Below, in pieces: positions 51,891-61,395 of a DNA stretch of 64,000 bases (positions within the stretch are counted from its first letter, which is position 1; each line of letters begins with the position of its first letter). The position numbers and the translations under genes are program-made. The notes under the pieces are model-generated. The model ran no database searches. It saw only the letters and a program-made list of their open reading frames with translations, and was not told where the DNA came from. This DNA is from Candidatus Gastranaerophilales bacterium (lineage in GTDB: Bacteria; Cyanobacteriota; Vampirovibrionia; Gastranaerophilales; Gastranaerophilaceae), in the NCBI GenBank assembly GCA_900770525.1, contig CAAHDT010000017.1, positions 1-64,000 of the forward strand. Direction: 5' to 3'.

Positions 51891-53404
51891 GAATTCAAAA
51901 TCCTACCCAAGAAAAACTAAAAGAATTAAACACTAACTTAAGAAACCACATTAACCAGACTCATAATTTGGTTGAAACACTCTATTTAGATTTAGGTTTT
52001 AAAGTTGTCAGAATTTTAAATTATGCGGAAGAATTTACACCGCTAATTGAAAAACAATTGACATATATTATCAAACGTGATTCAAAGACTTATGATGAAA
52101 CAATAGTGCTTTGGAAAGAAGCTGATATAAACAATTTGTATAAAATAATTGATCCGAGTTTAGATCCAAAAACTAACTTCCAAGCAAGAATAAACATGAT
52201 TTATGCTCACAGAAAATATGATGATTTGTGGGTGTTTGATGATAATTATTCACAAATAAATCCTTTAATAAGTGTTGATATATATGGGCGTATTGTAAAT
52301 TCATATGATGCACCAAACAAAACTTATTTTTATGGGGTTGAAAATCTTGAGCCGGAAGAATTTATTAAACAAGGTCATATTTTTGTTCATATGTTTAATA
52401 AAATTACTAAAACAGAAAATTCAAACCTTGTTCACGGAGCTTGTGTCGGAATTGATAACAAAGGTGTTTTGTTCTGCGCTAGAGGTCAAAGAGGTAAATC
52501 TACTTTAACGGTTCTTTCTATGATGAAAGGGGTTGAATATGTTTCAGATGACTATTTAACGATTGAGAATAAAGATGACAAACTTGTTGCTTCACCAATT
52601 TATTCAATAATAACGTTGTCCCCTAGAATGTATAATGAATTGTATGATGAGCTTGAAGGTTGTAGATTTGTTTCAAACAATGCAAGAAAAGATAAGTATG
52701 TTATTAATATTGCAAAATTCCATAACCAATTTAAAAAGGATTATCCGATAGAATTTTGTATGTTTCCTGAAATTGTTTCTGATAAAGAACCAAGTATTAG
52801 AGAGTGCGACAAAACAGAAAAAGGACGTGCAATTGTTCAGTTGATACAATCAACTGTTTTTCAAATGCAAGATATCTGCAACCACGATGTTATTCACAAG
52901 TTGTTTAATATGGTGAAAGATTTCAAATTTTATAAGATTAATCTTTGCAACGATATTTCTAAAAACACAGAATTTCTAAGAGATTTTATTAAAAAATATA
53001 AGCCGCAACCGAAAGAAATTGAAACATCATTGGAAAGGATTTTGATAGATATCACATTTGATATAGCAAATGTTCTTGATACTGAAACGGGTACGATTTA
53101 CACAATGAACAAATTTGCAACAAATATTTTTGAAAACTTGCTAAAGGGAGTTTCAAAAGAAAACATTTTGAATAAGTTGCAAGCAAACAAGAATACTGCG
53201 GAAATCAAACCTTATTTTGACATTTTAATCCATCAATTTGAAAAGATTGGATTAATGAAGAATTACAAAAATTTAGATATTGAGGCAAATATAAACTTTG
53301 AAATTGCCGAAGAGGACAAATACAAATTGTCAATCACAGAATATACAACAAAAGAATGTTTAGAACTAATAAAGGAGAACGAAAATGAACTATGTATTAA
53401 ATGA
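51887..53404 (+). CDS. HPr-kinase-like P-loop protein fused to a PqqD-like domain
   Basis: The middle (about 180-350) resembles the HPr kinase/phosphorylase fold, with the P-loop ARGQRGKST (198-206; first Gly replaced by Ala) and VSDDYL (219-224; acidic pair for Mg2+). The C-terminal part (about 383-460) is PqqD-like (VLDTETGTIYTMNKFATNIFE), the fold that binds leader peptides of RiPPs. The last 40 residues align with the tail of the next protein. Related kinases phosphorylate a Ser of lasso peptides. No lasso cyclase, protease or precursor was found nearby, so its target is open. 505 residues. Confidence 0.75.
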   Translation: MRIQNPTQEKLKELNTNLRNHINQTHNLVETLYLDLGFKVVRILNYAEEFTPLIEKQLTYIIKRDSKTYDETIVLWKEADINNLYKIIDPSLDPKTNFQARINMIYAHRKYDDLWVFDDNYSQINPLISVDIYGRIVNSYDAPNKTYFYGVENLEPEEFIKQGHIFVHMFNKITKTENSNLVHGACVGIDNKGVLFCARGQRGKSTLTVLSMMKGVEYVSDDYLTIENKDDKLVASPIYSIITLSPRMYNELYDELEGCRFVSNNARKDKYVINIAKFHNQFKKDYPIEFCMFPEIVSDKEPSIRECDKTEKGRAIVQLIQSTVFQMQDICNHDVIHKLFNMVKDFKFYKINLCNDISKNTEFLRDFIKKYKPQPKEIETSLERILIDITFDIANVLDTETGTIYTMNKFATNIFENLLKGVSKENILNKLQANKNTAEIKPYFDILIHQFEKIGLMKNYKNLDIEANINFEIAEEDKYKLSITEYTTKECLELIKENENELCIK

Positions 53405-53858
53405 TGAAAAAATGTTTGCGGACATTACAGATGGAGTCGCAATTATTATTAATTCTGAAACAGGAATTTATTTTGGGATGAATTCTTTTGCGACAAATGT
53501 TTATGAAAATATTGTTGCAGGTAACAGCACAGAAAGTATTTTAAAGGAAATCAAGGCTAACGTATCAGAATTGCCTGCTGATTTTGACGAAAACTTCAAG
53601 ATGTTTATTGATGCAATGGTTGATAAAAATATCTTTGTTGCAAGTGATGCTAATGAAGCTGGTGTAAATCTTGATTTGGATGTAGCCAAAGAAGATAACT
53701 ATTTCTTGGAATTGAAAGAATTCAACGATGCACAAGAATTGTTGTTAGCGGATCCGATTCACGAAGTAAAAGAAGAAACAGGCTGGACTCCGGAAAAAGA
53801 ATCTATCGGATATTCTAAAGAAGAAACAGCCGAACGTGAAAAGAAAATGGAACACTAG
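53385..53858 (+). CDS. Stand-alone PqqD-like protein with a charged C-terminal tail
   Basis: Residues 1-85 are a PqqD-like domain (FADITDGVAIIINSETGIYFGMNSFATNVYE pattern). It is similar to the C-terminal domain of the upstream kinase and so a tandem duplication. Residues 95-157 form an acidic tail (DLDVAKEDNYFLELKEF, then GWTPEKESIGYSKEE), longer than in the kinase copy. The tail could be a substrate or docking peptide (inference). SD AAGGAG, overlap with the kinase 20 nt. A stem-loop follows at 53869-53895. Confidence 0.75.
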   Translation: MNYVLNDEKMFADITDGVAIIINSETGIYFGMNSFATNVYENIVAGNSTESILKEIKANVSELPADFDENFKMFIDAMVDKNIFVASDANEAGVNLDLDVAKEDNYFLELKEFNDAQELLLADPIHEVKEETGWTPEKESIGYSKEETAEREKKMEH

Positions 53859-53868
53859 AATTTGATTT

Positions 53869-53895
53869 TGGTAGGGGCGCGATTTACGCTCCTGC
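53869..53895. repeat. GC-rich stem-loop, repeat-like
   Basis: GGTAGGGGCG (53869-53878) and CGCTCCTGCC (53886-53895) pair with two wobble/mismatch positions around a 7-nt loop. It is much GC-richer than the flanks and lies in the only sizeable gap of the operon. It looks like a dispersed palindromic repeat. Confidence 0.5.
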
Positions 53896-53941
53896 CGAGA
53901 GAAATGGAGAAAAAAGAAATAAATTCATAAGAGGGAATAAA

Positions 53942-56014
53942 ATGCCAAAAGTTTCAGTAATTATACCTGTATTTAATACGGAAAAATATTTAAGAAAATG
54001 TCTGGATAGTGTTTGTAATCAAACGCTATCTGATATAGAGATTATTTGCGTAGATGATTGTTCTACGGATAATTCTTTGAACATTTTGAAAGAATATGCA
54101 TCAAAAGATAACAGAATAAAGTTGATAGAATTCAAAGAAAACAAAGGCGCTGCCGTTGCAAGAAATACCGGAATAATAGAAGCCAAAGGCGAATATCTTG
54201 GCTTTATTGATTCTGACGATTATATTGACCAAAATTTCTATGAAAATCTGTATAAAAAAGTAGAAATTAGACATTCTGATATCGTTAAAGGTTCAGATAT
54301 GAAGCTTGTTTTTGAGGACGGTAGAATTGAAACAGATGAACAAAATTTCAAGATAAAGAAGAATAAAATCAATTTTTGGTGCCAATATACAACAGCAATT
54401 TATAAACGAGATTTTATACTAAAGAACGAGATAGATTTTCCGGTAGGTTTGTTGGTTGGAGAAGATCCAGTGTTCACCATCAAAGCAGCAATTTTAGCTG
54501 ATAATGTTGAGGTTATAAACAATGCCCAATACTATTACGTTAGACATGAAGGAAGCTTGAATTCTGATATTTGGGATGTTGAAAAAATAGAATCATATTG
54601 CAAATATATAGAAATTGTTAGTAACTTTATTATAAATAAAAATCTTCCAGATGAAGAGCATAGAATGTTTTTTTCTTGGCTAGTGAATAATATTTATAAA
54701 ACAAGAGAATGTAAGACTAAATATAATCGTAAAATGAGAATAAAGTTAACTAAACTTTTAGAAGATAATATAAGTAAAAGTGCAAGATTTCCAATAAAAG
54801 TTCTTTTTGATACAACAGTATTTAGTTTAACAGAACACGATGAAGGGGCAAAAAGAGGAATATTTTTTGTTGCATATAACATCATTCAAAAGTTTCTTAA
54901 TGATTCACGCTTTGATGTTACCTTATATTGTGAAAATAATTTAAGAATAAAATATTTAAAAACATTTCCACTATTTAAAGCTTTAAAATATGCATACCCG
55001 AAATTTTTATTAGGAAATGGTGGCGGAAATAGGAGTATAGAAAATACTAAATTTGTTGCGGAAGAATACGATATATACATAAATCCGGAGTTTCATTCTC
55101 AACTGTTTTCGGAAGGGCGCCCTGTATGTTTTAATATCGTTCATGATATTATCCCTATGTTAGATAATAATTGGGTCGGGGATGACTTTAAGGATTACTA
55201 TCGGGAGTTTTATAGAAAATTAGATGGCAGAAATTACTTATCTTGTATATCTGAAAGCTGTAAAAGAGGTTTTCTTAGATTCTTTAACAAATTAGATGAG
55301 TCTAAAATGTTTATTGCATATAATTCTACAGCTCAAAATTTTATTAATAAAAAAGTTTCAATGAGTGAAATTAAAAGTGTATTAAAAAATTATGGGATTG
55401 AATTTAACAATAATAAGTATATTTTTTATTTAGGAGCTGCAAATGATGAGAGAAAAAATCTCATTTTTAACGTAGAATGTTTTATAAATTTTATAAATAA
55501 ATATAATATAAAAGATTTATATTTTTATATCGGCGGTTCCGGAAAAGATTTTTTGCTTGATAGTTTGAAAAATAATTTAGGAGCATTATTTGATAAATAC
55601 TCAAAATACATTATCCCTTTAGGTTTCGTAAAAGATGAAGATGTTAATACCTTGTATAGCAATTCATTATTCTTTAGTTTTTTATCACTATACGAAGGTT
55701 TTGGAATGCCACCATTGGAGGCTATGCAAGCCGGAACACCTGTTGTTTGTGCGAATAATTCTTCATTGCCGGAAGTTGTTGGTGATGCGGGGATTTTAGT
55801 TGATGCAGAAGATGAAGATGAGATTATTGAAGCATTCCGAGTAATGTATTTTGATGAAAACAAAAGAAATGAGTATATTCAAAAAGGTATAGAACGAGCT
55901 AAATTATTTAATTGGGATAATTCTTACAAAATAATTTCGGACAAAATTATAGAAGTTTTAATGGGAAAAAGTGTTTACCAAAATACAAAGGAGAATAAAC
56001 TTGTTAATATATAG
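53942..56014 (+). CDS. Two-domain glycosyltransferase (GT2 + GT4)
   Basis: The N-terminal GT-A domain of family 2 (residues 4-240) has IIPVFNTEKYL, CVDDCSTDNSL and IDSDDYI. From about 280 it is a GT-B family 4 enzyme, with HDIIPMLDNNW (about 400), LGAANDERKNL (about 500) and the donor-site SLYEGFGMPPLEAMQAGTPV (about 582-601). Such fusions often build two successive linkages of one glycan unit. SD GAGGGA. 690 residues. Confidence 0.88.
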   Translation: MPKVSVIIPVFNTEKYLRKCLDSVCNQTLSDIEIICVDDCSTDNSLNILKEYASKDNRIKLIEFKENKGAAVARNTGIIEAKGEYLGFIDSDDYIDQNFYENLYKKVEIRHSDIVKGSDMKLVFEDGRIETDEQNFKIKKNKINFWCQYTTAIYKRDFILKNEIDFPVGLLVGEDPVFTIKAAILADNVEVINNAQYYYVRHEGSLNSDIWDVEKIESYCKYIEIVSNFIINKNLPDEEHRMFFSWLVNNIYKTRECKTKYNRKMRIKLTKLLEDNISKSARFPIKVLFDTTVFSLTEHDEGAKRGIFFVAYNIIQKFLNDSRFDVTLYCENNLRIKYLKTFPLFKALKYAYPKFLLGNGGGNRSIENTKFVAEEYDIYINPEFHSQLFSEGRPVCFNIVHDIIPMLDNNWVGDDFKDYYREFYRKLDGRNYLSCISESCKRGFLRFFNKLDESKMFIAYNSTAQNFINKKVSMSEIKSVLKNYGIEFNNNKYIFYLGAANDERKNLIFNVECFINFINKYNIKDLYFYIGGSGKDFLLDSLKNNLGALFDKYSKYIIPLGFVKDEDVNTLYSNSLFFSFLSLYEGFGMPPLEAMQAGTPVVCANNSSLPEVVGDAGILVDAEDEDEIIEAFRVMYFDENKRNEYIQKGIERAKLFNWDNSYKIISDKIIEVLMGKSVYQNTKENKLVNI

Positions 56015-56750
56015 AGAAAATAGTAAGTGTGGGTGGGACTGCTATTCGCATCTTGTTTTTAATTTGTTAGGAATAAAATTAAAATTCAAAGTAAAACCTA
56101 AATTTCAAAACAATAAGATTCTTGTTGTAATTGAGCATACTGAAAAAATAATGACCGAAAAGCAAATTGCAAAACAATTAAAAATAAATGTCATATTTAA
56201 TGGTGATAATAATACCGTTTCAATTTATAATCCTAAAAATTTAGCCAATAGTGTTATTCAATTTAATGGGAATAATTCTACTGTAATATTTGGAGGTAAT
56301 AATTCAGGAAGATACGGAATATCATTATACAAAGATGGTAATAAAGTAACCATTGGTAAAGACACTCGCTGTTGTGACCTCGGAATATCAGCGATTAATA
56401 ATGAAATTCATATTGGGGAAGATTGCATGATATCTAATAATGTAAGAATTTGGGGGGATGGACATTCTGTACTAGACGCAAAAACTAAAAAAGTAATTAA
56501 TTTGCCTACAAAACCAATAGTTATTGGAAATCATGTTTGGCTTGGAGAACGTGTAACAATAACAAAAAATGCTAATATTCCTAATAATTGTATTTGCGGA
56601 ATAGCCTCTGTTGTTACCAAAAGTTTTGATGAAGAAAATTGTTTAATAGCCGGAAATCCTGCACAAATAAAGAAACGTGGGATAGACTGGAATGGACTAG
56701 AACCAACCGTGTACAAGAAAAATGTCGAGGATAAAGATTTAATAAATTAA
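56001..56750 (+). CDS. Left-handed beta-helix acyltransferase (LbetaH family)
   Basis: Hexapeptide-repeat protein. Repeats at about 60-210 end in the acetyltransferase signature KPIVIGNHVWLGERVTITKNANIPNN (catalytic-site His near 140 in GDGHSV), then GNPAQIKKRG. It probably O- or N-acetylates a sugar. The TTG at 56001 is chosen because AAGGAG lies 7 nt upstream; a GTG at 55971 would overlap the previous gene by 44 nt without SD. The N-terminal segment LVFNLLGIKLKFKVK matches a hydrophobic-basic module found at the ends of two other proteins here. Confidence 0.8.
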   Translation: MLIYRENSKCGWDCYSHLVFNLLGIKLKFKVKPKFQNNKILVVIEHTEKIMTEKQIAKQLKINVIFNGDNNTVSIYNPKNLANSVIQFNGNNSTVIFGGNNSGRYGISLYKDGNKVTIGKDTRCCDLGISAINNEIHIGEDCMISNNVRIWGDGHSVLDAKTKKVINLPTKPIVIGNHVWLGERVTITKNANIPNNCICGIASVVTKSFDEENCLIAGNPAQIKKRGIDWNGLEPTVYKKNVEDKDLIN

Positions 56751-56765
56751 GAGGAAACATAACAA

Positions 56766-57941
56766 ATGGATATGAAAGAAAGACTTGCCAAAATAATGGC
56801 TCAAAAAAGAGGGGTTACACCGGAAATTTTGGAGAAAAATAATAAAGTTATAAATCAAATAAAAGAATTTGAAACTAAAAATAATACCATCGCGATAATT
56901 GAGTCGCACAAAAAACACGCAGAAGTATATCCTTCTGTAATAAAATATTTTTTGGATTTAGGGTATAACGTCCATTTGTTTCACCTTGAAGAACACGTTG
57001 AACTTGATTCTTTGAAAAATTGTAATTTTCCCAAAGAAAAGTTTCAAACCTTTGCATTTGTTAAAATGCCGGAAACTCAAGAGTTATTTGATTTGTTAAA
57101 TAATTACACTCTGATTTTTGTAGCAACAATGTTTACTCATGATGGATATAATTTTTTGAATGCTCTTGAAGAAAACTATATTAAAAAATACTCAAAAGAA
57201 AATGTCTTTTGTATAGACCACGACTTTACTTCTATTCAAAAAGGTATTCAAACAATTGAACAAAGATTTTTAGATAAGGATAAAGTTTTTGTATTGCGTG
57301 ACAATATTAAGTACAATAACAAAAAACTTCCCTTTATCTCACCAATTTATTTAGGTGAATACAAATTAGAAAAACATATTCTAAATAACAAAAAAGAATT
57401 TTTATGTGTAGGCGGAAGTTTGCAAGACAATCTTAGAAATTTAGATTTGTTGTTTAAGTCTATAGATAAATTAATTGATGAAGGGATTAATAATTTTAAG
57501 GTAATTTTTGTTGGAACAACAGAAAAAAATCTTGAAAACTGGCTTACTGACATCAATCGACCATTTATTGATATTAGAGGTTTTTTACCTTTTGATGAAA
57601 TGAACAAAACAATAATAAATTCAGATTTTCTTATGTATAATACAGATAATACTGTTAATGAGTACTCCAAATACCTTACATTAGGAATTACTGGCTCTTA
57701 TTCACTAAATATAGCTTTTATAAAACCTGCTCTTGTATATGAAGAGCTTGCAAAGGCATATGAACTTGATGATTGCTCAATTTTATATACGGCTGATTTA
57801 TACTCTGCAATGAAAAAAGCTATTGAACTTTCGCAAAGCGAATACGACATTATGCAAGAAAAATTAATAGCTAAAAATCAAAAATTACAACAACAATCAA
57901 GAGAAAATTTAAAGAATGTTTGTAGCTTAGAAAAGGTGTAA
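56766..57941 (+). CDS. GT-B glycosyltransferase-like protein
   Basis: A cytoplasmic GT-B type protein by pattern: an N-terminal Rossmann-like half (TIAIIESHKKHAEVYPSV), then a C-terminal half with LCVGGSLQDNLRNLDLLF and VIFVGTTEKN before DIRGFLPFDEMNKTIINSDFLMY, as in family 4 enzymes. 391 residues; no membrane helices. Specificity unknown. It is followed by the transketolase pair 2 nt downstream. Confidence 0.7.
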   Translation: MDMKERLAKIMAQKRGVTPEILEKNNKVINQIKEFETKNNTIAIIESHKKHAEVYPSVIKYFLDLGYNVHLFHLEEHVELDSLKNCNFPKEKFQTFAFVKMPETQELFDLLNNYTLIFVATMFTHDGYNFLNALEENYIKKYSKENVFCIDHDFTSIQKGIQTIEQRFLDKDKVFVLRDNIKYNNKKLPFISPIYLGEYKLEKHILNNKKEFLCVGGSLQDNLRNLDLLFKSIDKLIDEGINNFKVIFVGTTEKNLENWLTDINRPFIDIRGFLPFDEMNKTIINSDFLMYNTDNTVNEYSKYLTLGITGSYSLNIAFIKPALVYEELAKAYELDDCSILYTADLYSAMKKAIELSQSEYDIMQEKLIAKNQKLQQQSRENLKNVCSLEKV

Positions 57942-57943
57942 GT

Positions 57944-58762
57944 ATGGAACTAAAAATAAGTGATACAGAACGTATAAAAAAGATTAAAAAGTTATTTTTT
58001 ACAGCAGCTTATAAGAATCATATAGGGCATTTACCAAGTGCTCTGTCTTCTCTTGAGATATTATATGTTTTGTACAATAAAATCGCAAATATTACAAAAA
58101 ATAACGTTTCAGACCAGAATCGAGATAGAGTTATTTTATCAAAAGAGCATGCTCGCTTTGCTCAAGCTTGTGTATTAAATGAAATGGGACTTGTGGATGA
58201 CGATGTAATAGACTCATACTTGCAAGATGGTGCCGTTGCGGGGCATGATATGTACAATGTTGTAGGTTCTCCTAAAATAGCGGCTATCGACATTGCTTCC
58301 GGTTCTTTAGGTCATGGGCTGGGAGTTGGTATTGGATTAGCGGTAGCTAATCCAAATAACATATATGTTATTGTCGGGGACGGTGAGTTGCAGGAAGGTT
58401 CTTGTTGGGAAGCTATAATGTTTATAGGACATAACAAATTAAAAAATATAACACTTATAATTGATAGAAATAATCAACAAATTGATAACTTAACAAAAAA
58501 CATAATAAATTCATCAAAATTTGCTCCTGCTGCAATAAAAGCATTTGGATTTGATGTATGTGAATGTGATGGACACAATGTTGATGAGTTGACTAATGCG
58601 CTTAAACTCCGAACAGAAAAACCGAAGTGTATTATTGCAAATACAATTAAAGGAAAAGAAATTCATAATTATGTTGAAAAGTATGGCTATGCTGTATATC
58701 ACTGGTTTGGTCTTAATAAAGAAGAATATTATAGTGCTATAAAAGAGGTAGAAAATGAATGA
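57944..58762 (+). CDS. Transketolase-like protein, N-terminal (ThDP-binding) subunit
   Basis: The pyrophosphate domain of a split transketolase: GSLGHGLGVGIGLA (about 120-133) and the ThDP motif GDGELQEGSCWEA (about 146-158) with a following NxQ. It would form a heterodimer with the next gene. In glycan loci such split transketolases transfer two-carbon ketol units for unusual sugars. 272 residues. The overlap with the partner gene is 8 nt. Confidence 0.85.
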   Translation: MELKISDTERIKKIKKLFFTAAYKNHIGHLPSALSSLEILYVLYNKIANITKNNVSDQNRDRVILSKEHARFAQACVLNEMGLVDDDVIDSYLQDGAVAGHDMYNVVGSPKIAAIDIASGSLGHGLGVGIGLAVANPNNIYVIVGDGELQEGSCWEAIMFIGHNKLKNITLIIDRNNQQIDNLTKNIINSSKFAPAAIKAFGFDVCECDGHNVDELTNALKLRTEKPKCIIANTIKGKEIHNYVEKYGYAVYHWFGLNKEEYYSAIKEVENE

Positions 58763-59861
58763 TTTATTATCTATAGTTACAAATACAATATATGAAATTG
58801 CTCAAAAAGATAAAAATGCATATTTTGTATGTATTGATGGATTTGAAAATATTGTAGCAGCTAATTTACAAAAAATTTGTCCGGAAAGATTTATTAAATG
58901 CGGTATAGGAGAAGCAAATAGTTTAAGTCTTGCTTCCGGTATAGCATTATCAGGTAAAACTGTATTCGTTTTTATAATGGGGATGTATGCTTCAACAAGA
59001 GCATTGGAACAATTAAGAATAGATGTTGGGTATAACAATGCTAATGTGAAAGTTATAGCATTTAAACCTGGATTAAAATTTAATGCAGATGCAGGCTATT
59101 CACATTGGAATATTGAAGATATTGCAATTGTTAGAACTGTTCCAAACATAAAAATACTAAATCCGGCAACAAAAGATGAACTCTCTGCACAACTTGAATA
59201 TGCGTATAAAACAAATGGTGCTTTTTATATAAGACTTGAAAATTTGCATAGTGATTTTAACCCTCAAATGGATATTTCTTTTAACAAAATGCCCGAAATT
59301 TGTTCCGGACGCGATGTTGCTATAATTGCAGAAGGAAGCATGGTGGAATATACTTTTGGGTTACAAAAAGAGCTTAAGCATGCAAATATCCAATCAACTA
59401 TATTAAATGCTTCCATATTAAAACCTTTTGATAAGGACACTGTAATAAACTTGATAGACAGAAAAATTCCAATTATAACTATTGAAGAACAGATTAACGG
59501 TGGAATTGGGTCTATTGTTTCTGAAATAATTGCAGAACATGGCAGACGAGCTAAATTTTTACCAATACGTATAAATAATGAAAATTATAATATAGTCGGT
59601 AAATATGATTATGTATCAAATAAACTTATGGATTTATCAAACACATTAAATAAAATAATTAAGTTCGCTGATAAAAAATATTCATTATTAGGACTACCAG
59701 TTATTAAAGTAAAGTCAAAGTTGAGGAATAATGTTGTGGGGAAATTGTATTTACAACTTTTCGGAATATTCCCAATATTAAAAATTAAATATAGAAACAA
59801 AATAAGAAAGGGAAAACCTAGAATTAAAGTGTATTTATTTGGATTTATAAGAATTGTATAA
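58755..59861 (+). CDS. Transketolase-like protein, C-terminal subunit with extra tail
   Basis: Pyrimidine-binding and C-terminal domains: CGIGEANSLSLASGIALSG (about 53-71; catalytic Glu), FIMGMYASTRALEQL, RLENLH. The core ends near residue 305. An added basic-hydrophobic tail of about 60 residues then repeats an LLGLPVIKVK / LFGIFPILKIK / LFGFIRI pattern three times, which normal transketolases lack. The tail may attach the enzyme to the membrane or to the glycan assembly complex. Confidence 0.82.
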   Translation: MNDLLSIVTNTIYEIAQKDKNAYFVCIDGFENIVAANLQKICPERFIKCGIGEANSLSLASGIALSGKTVFVFIMGMYASTRALEQLRIDVGYNNANVKVIAFKPGLKFNADAGYSHWNIEDIAIVRTVPNIKILNPATKDELSAQLEYAYKTNGAFYIRLENLHSDFNPQMDISFNKMPEICSGRDVAIIAEGSMVEYTFGLQKELKHANIQSTILNASILKPFDKDTVINLIDRKIPIITIEEQINGGIGSIVSEIIAEHGRRAKFLPIRINNENYNIVGKYDYVSNKLMDLSNTLNKIIKFADKKYSLLGLPVIKVKSKLRNNVVGKLYLQLFGIFPILKIKYRNKIRKGKPRIKVYLFGFIRIV

Positions 59862-59871
59862 GGAGAGATTT

Positions 59872-60549
59872 ATGAACGATTTGATATCAGTAATTATTCC
59901 GTGCCAGAATGGCACAAACTACATAAAAGAAGCTATCGACAGTGTTAAAGAACAAAATATGAACACTGAAATTATTGTTGTTGATGACGGTTCAACCGAT
60001 AATACGGCAGAATTTGCTAAAGAATGTGGCGCTACGGTTTACTCTATTCCGCATTCTGGGCTGTCTGCTGCCAGAAATGTTGGACTAAAAAATATTAATG
60101 GTGATTACGTTTTGTTTTTAGACCATGACGACTTAATGACAGAAAATGCGCTAAAAACTCTTTACGATGAACTTGTTAGCGATTCTTCTATTGACTATAC
60201 TCAAGGTAAACTAAAAGATTTTATCTCTCCTGAATTATCCGAAGAGGACAAAAAGACCTTAGCACCTCGTAAAGATACATATGGCGGACTTTTAACCGGT
60301 GCATACCTATTTAAAAAAGAGGTTATCGAAAAAGTTGGCGGTTTCAATGAATCTCTAGTTACAGGTCAAGGGGTTGATTTTATGCTAAGAGTCGAACAAC
60401 AAGGATTCAAAACTAAAAAATTGGATTTTGTGACTACATTGAGAAGGTTCCATAACACTAATATGGGTAGAACTCTTCAAAAGCAAGAAAATAAAGATTA
60501 CGCCGCAATATTAAGAGCTAAGATTTTAGCAAGCAGAAAGAAAGGTTAA
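59872..60549 (+). CDS. Glycosyltransferase family 2 protein
   Basis: A compact 225-residue GT-A enzyme: VIIPCQNGTNYIKEAI (7-22), VVDDGSTDNTAEFA (about 37-50), LDHDDLM (about 82-88; DxD-like). AYLFKKEVIEKVGGFNE is the usual acceptor-side segment. ATG 59872 with SD AGGAGAG; an upstream TTG-type extension would overlap the transketolase gene. Cytoplasmic. Confidence 0.88.
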   Translation: MNDLISVIIPCQNGTNYIKEAIDSVKEQNMNTEIIVVDDGSTDNTAEFAKECGATVYSIPHSGLSAARNVGLKNINGDYVLFLDHDDLMTENALKTLYDELVSDSSIDYTQGKLKDFISPELSEEDKKTLAPRKDTYGGLLTGAYLFKKEVIEKVGGFNESLVTGQGVDFMLRVEQQGFKTKKLDFVTTLRRFHNTNMGRTLQKQENKDYAAILRAKILASRKKG

Positions 60550-60553
60550 TCTT

Positions 60554-61351
60554 ATGTCTAAACGAATATTTACTTTTTGGGATGATGAAGCTGAAATGCC
60601 TGCTTATATTCAACTTTGTATCGATAGTTGGAAAAAATATTTGCCGAACTATGAAATTGTTGTGCTGAATTACTCAAATCTCGAAAATTGGTTGCCTAAA
60701 GATTTTTACGACAAAATTCTTTATGATGAGTTCAAAATTGCTCAACAAACTCAAGCAATTAGGGCTGCTGTCCTCGAAAGACACGGAGGCTTCTGGTTTG
60801 ATGCAGATATAATTGTTACTAATTCTAATATCGAAAAATTCTTTGACGAAAACTGTGAGCTTAATATTTTCGAAAATAGAATTGCTTGCCTTAAAGCTAA
60901 AAAACACTCTAAAATTCTTAAAAAATGGATAAAAGGTATAAAGTGGAACTTGTTTATTTACAAGCATTTGTTTGATTTTTATTTTATGCACTTCCCAGCT
61001 AAAGCCAGTGAAATGATGAATTGGGACTATCTAAGCGATCAAGTCTTGAATAAATTATACAAAACTAAAAACAAAAAACTCCTGAACAATATCCGCATTG
61101 CCGACTCTAAAACATATCTTGAAAATTTGTGGGATAAAGAATGCAATCGCTCAAAATTCAAAGATTGTGTTACTGAAAGATATAACCATTTCTATATAAA
61201 TAATGATTTTAGCGATTATGTTGCCCAAAATGAACGTGGATTAATTATATTGCATAATTCTTGGATGCCAAGAGAATACGCAAAACTCACAAAAGAACAA
61301 GTTCTTGCGAAAAACAATACCCTCGCAAAGATTTTTCAAAGAGTATTGTAA
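60554..61351 (+). CDS. GT32-like sugar transferase (capsular polysaccharide type)
   Basis: The start IFTFWDDEAEMPAYIQLCIDSW and the DxD region RHGGFWFDADIIV (about 76-88) match the glycosyltransferase-sugar-binding (GT32/OCH1-like) family of capsule loci. 265 residues, no membrane helix. Last gene of the rightward glycan operon; no terminator was found before the antitoxin gene on the other strand. Confidence 0.82.
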   Translation: MSKRIFTFWDDEAEMPAYIQLCIDSWKKYLPNYEIVVLNYSNLENWLPKDFYDKILYDEFKIAQQTQAIRAAVLERHGGFWFDADIIVTNSNIEKFFDENCELNIFENRIACLKAKKHSKILKKWIKGIKWNLFIYKHLFDFYFMHFPAKASEMMNWDYLSDQVLNKLYKTKNKKLLNNIRIADSKTYLENLWDKECNRSKFKDCVTERYNHFYINNDFSDYVAQNERGLIILHNSWMPREYAKLTKEQVLAKNNTLAKIFQRVL

Positions 61352-61395
61352 CTTGATAAAAGCCTAGGTACTTGCACTAAAATTTAGAAAATGTA

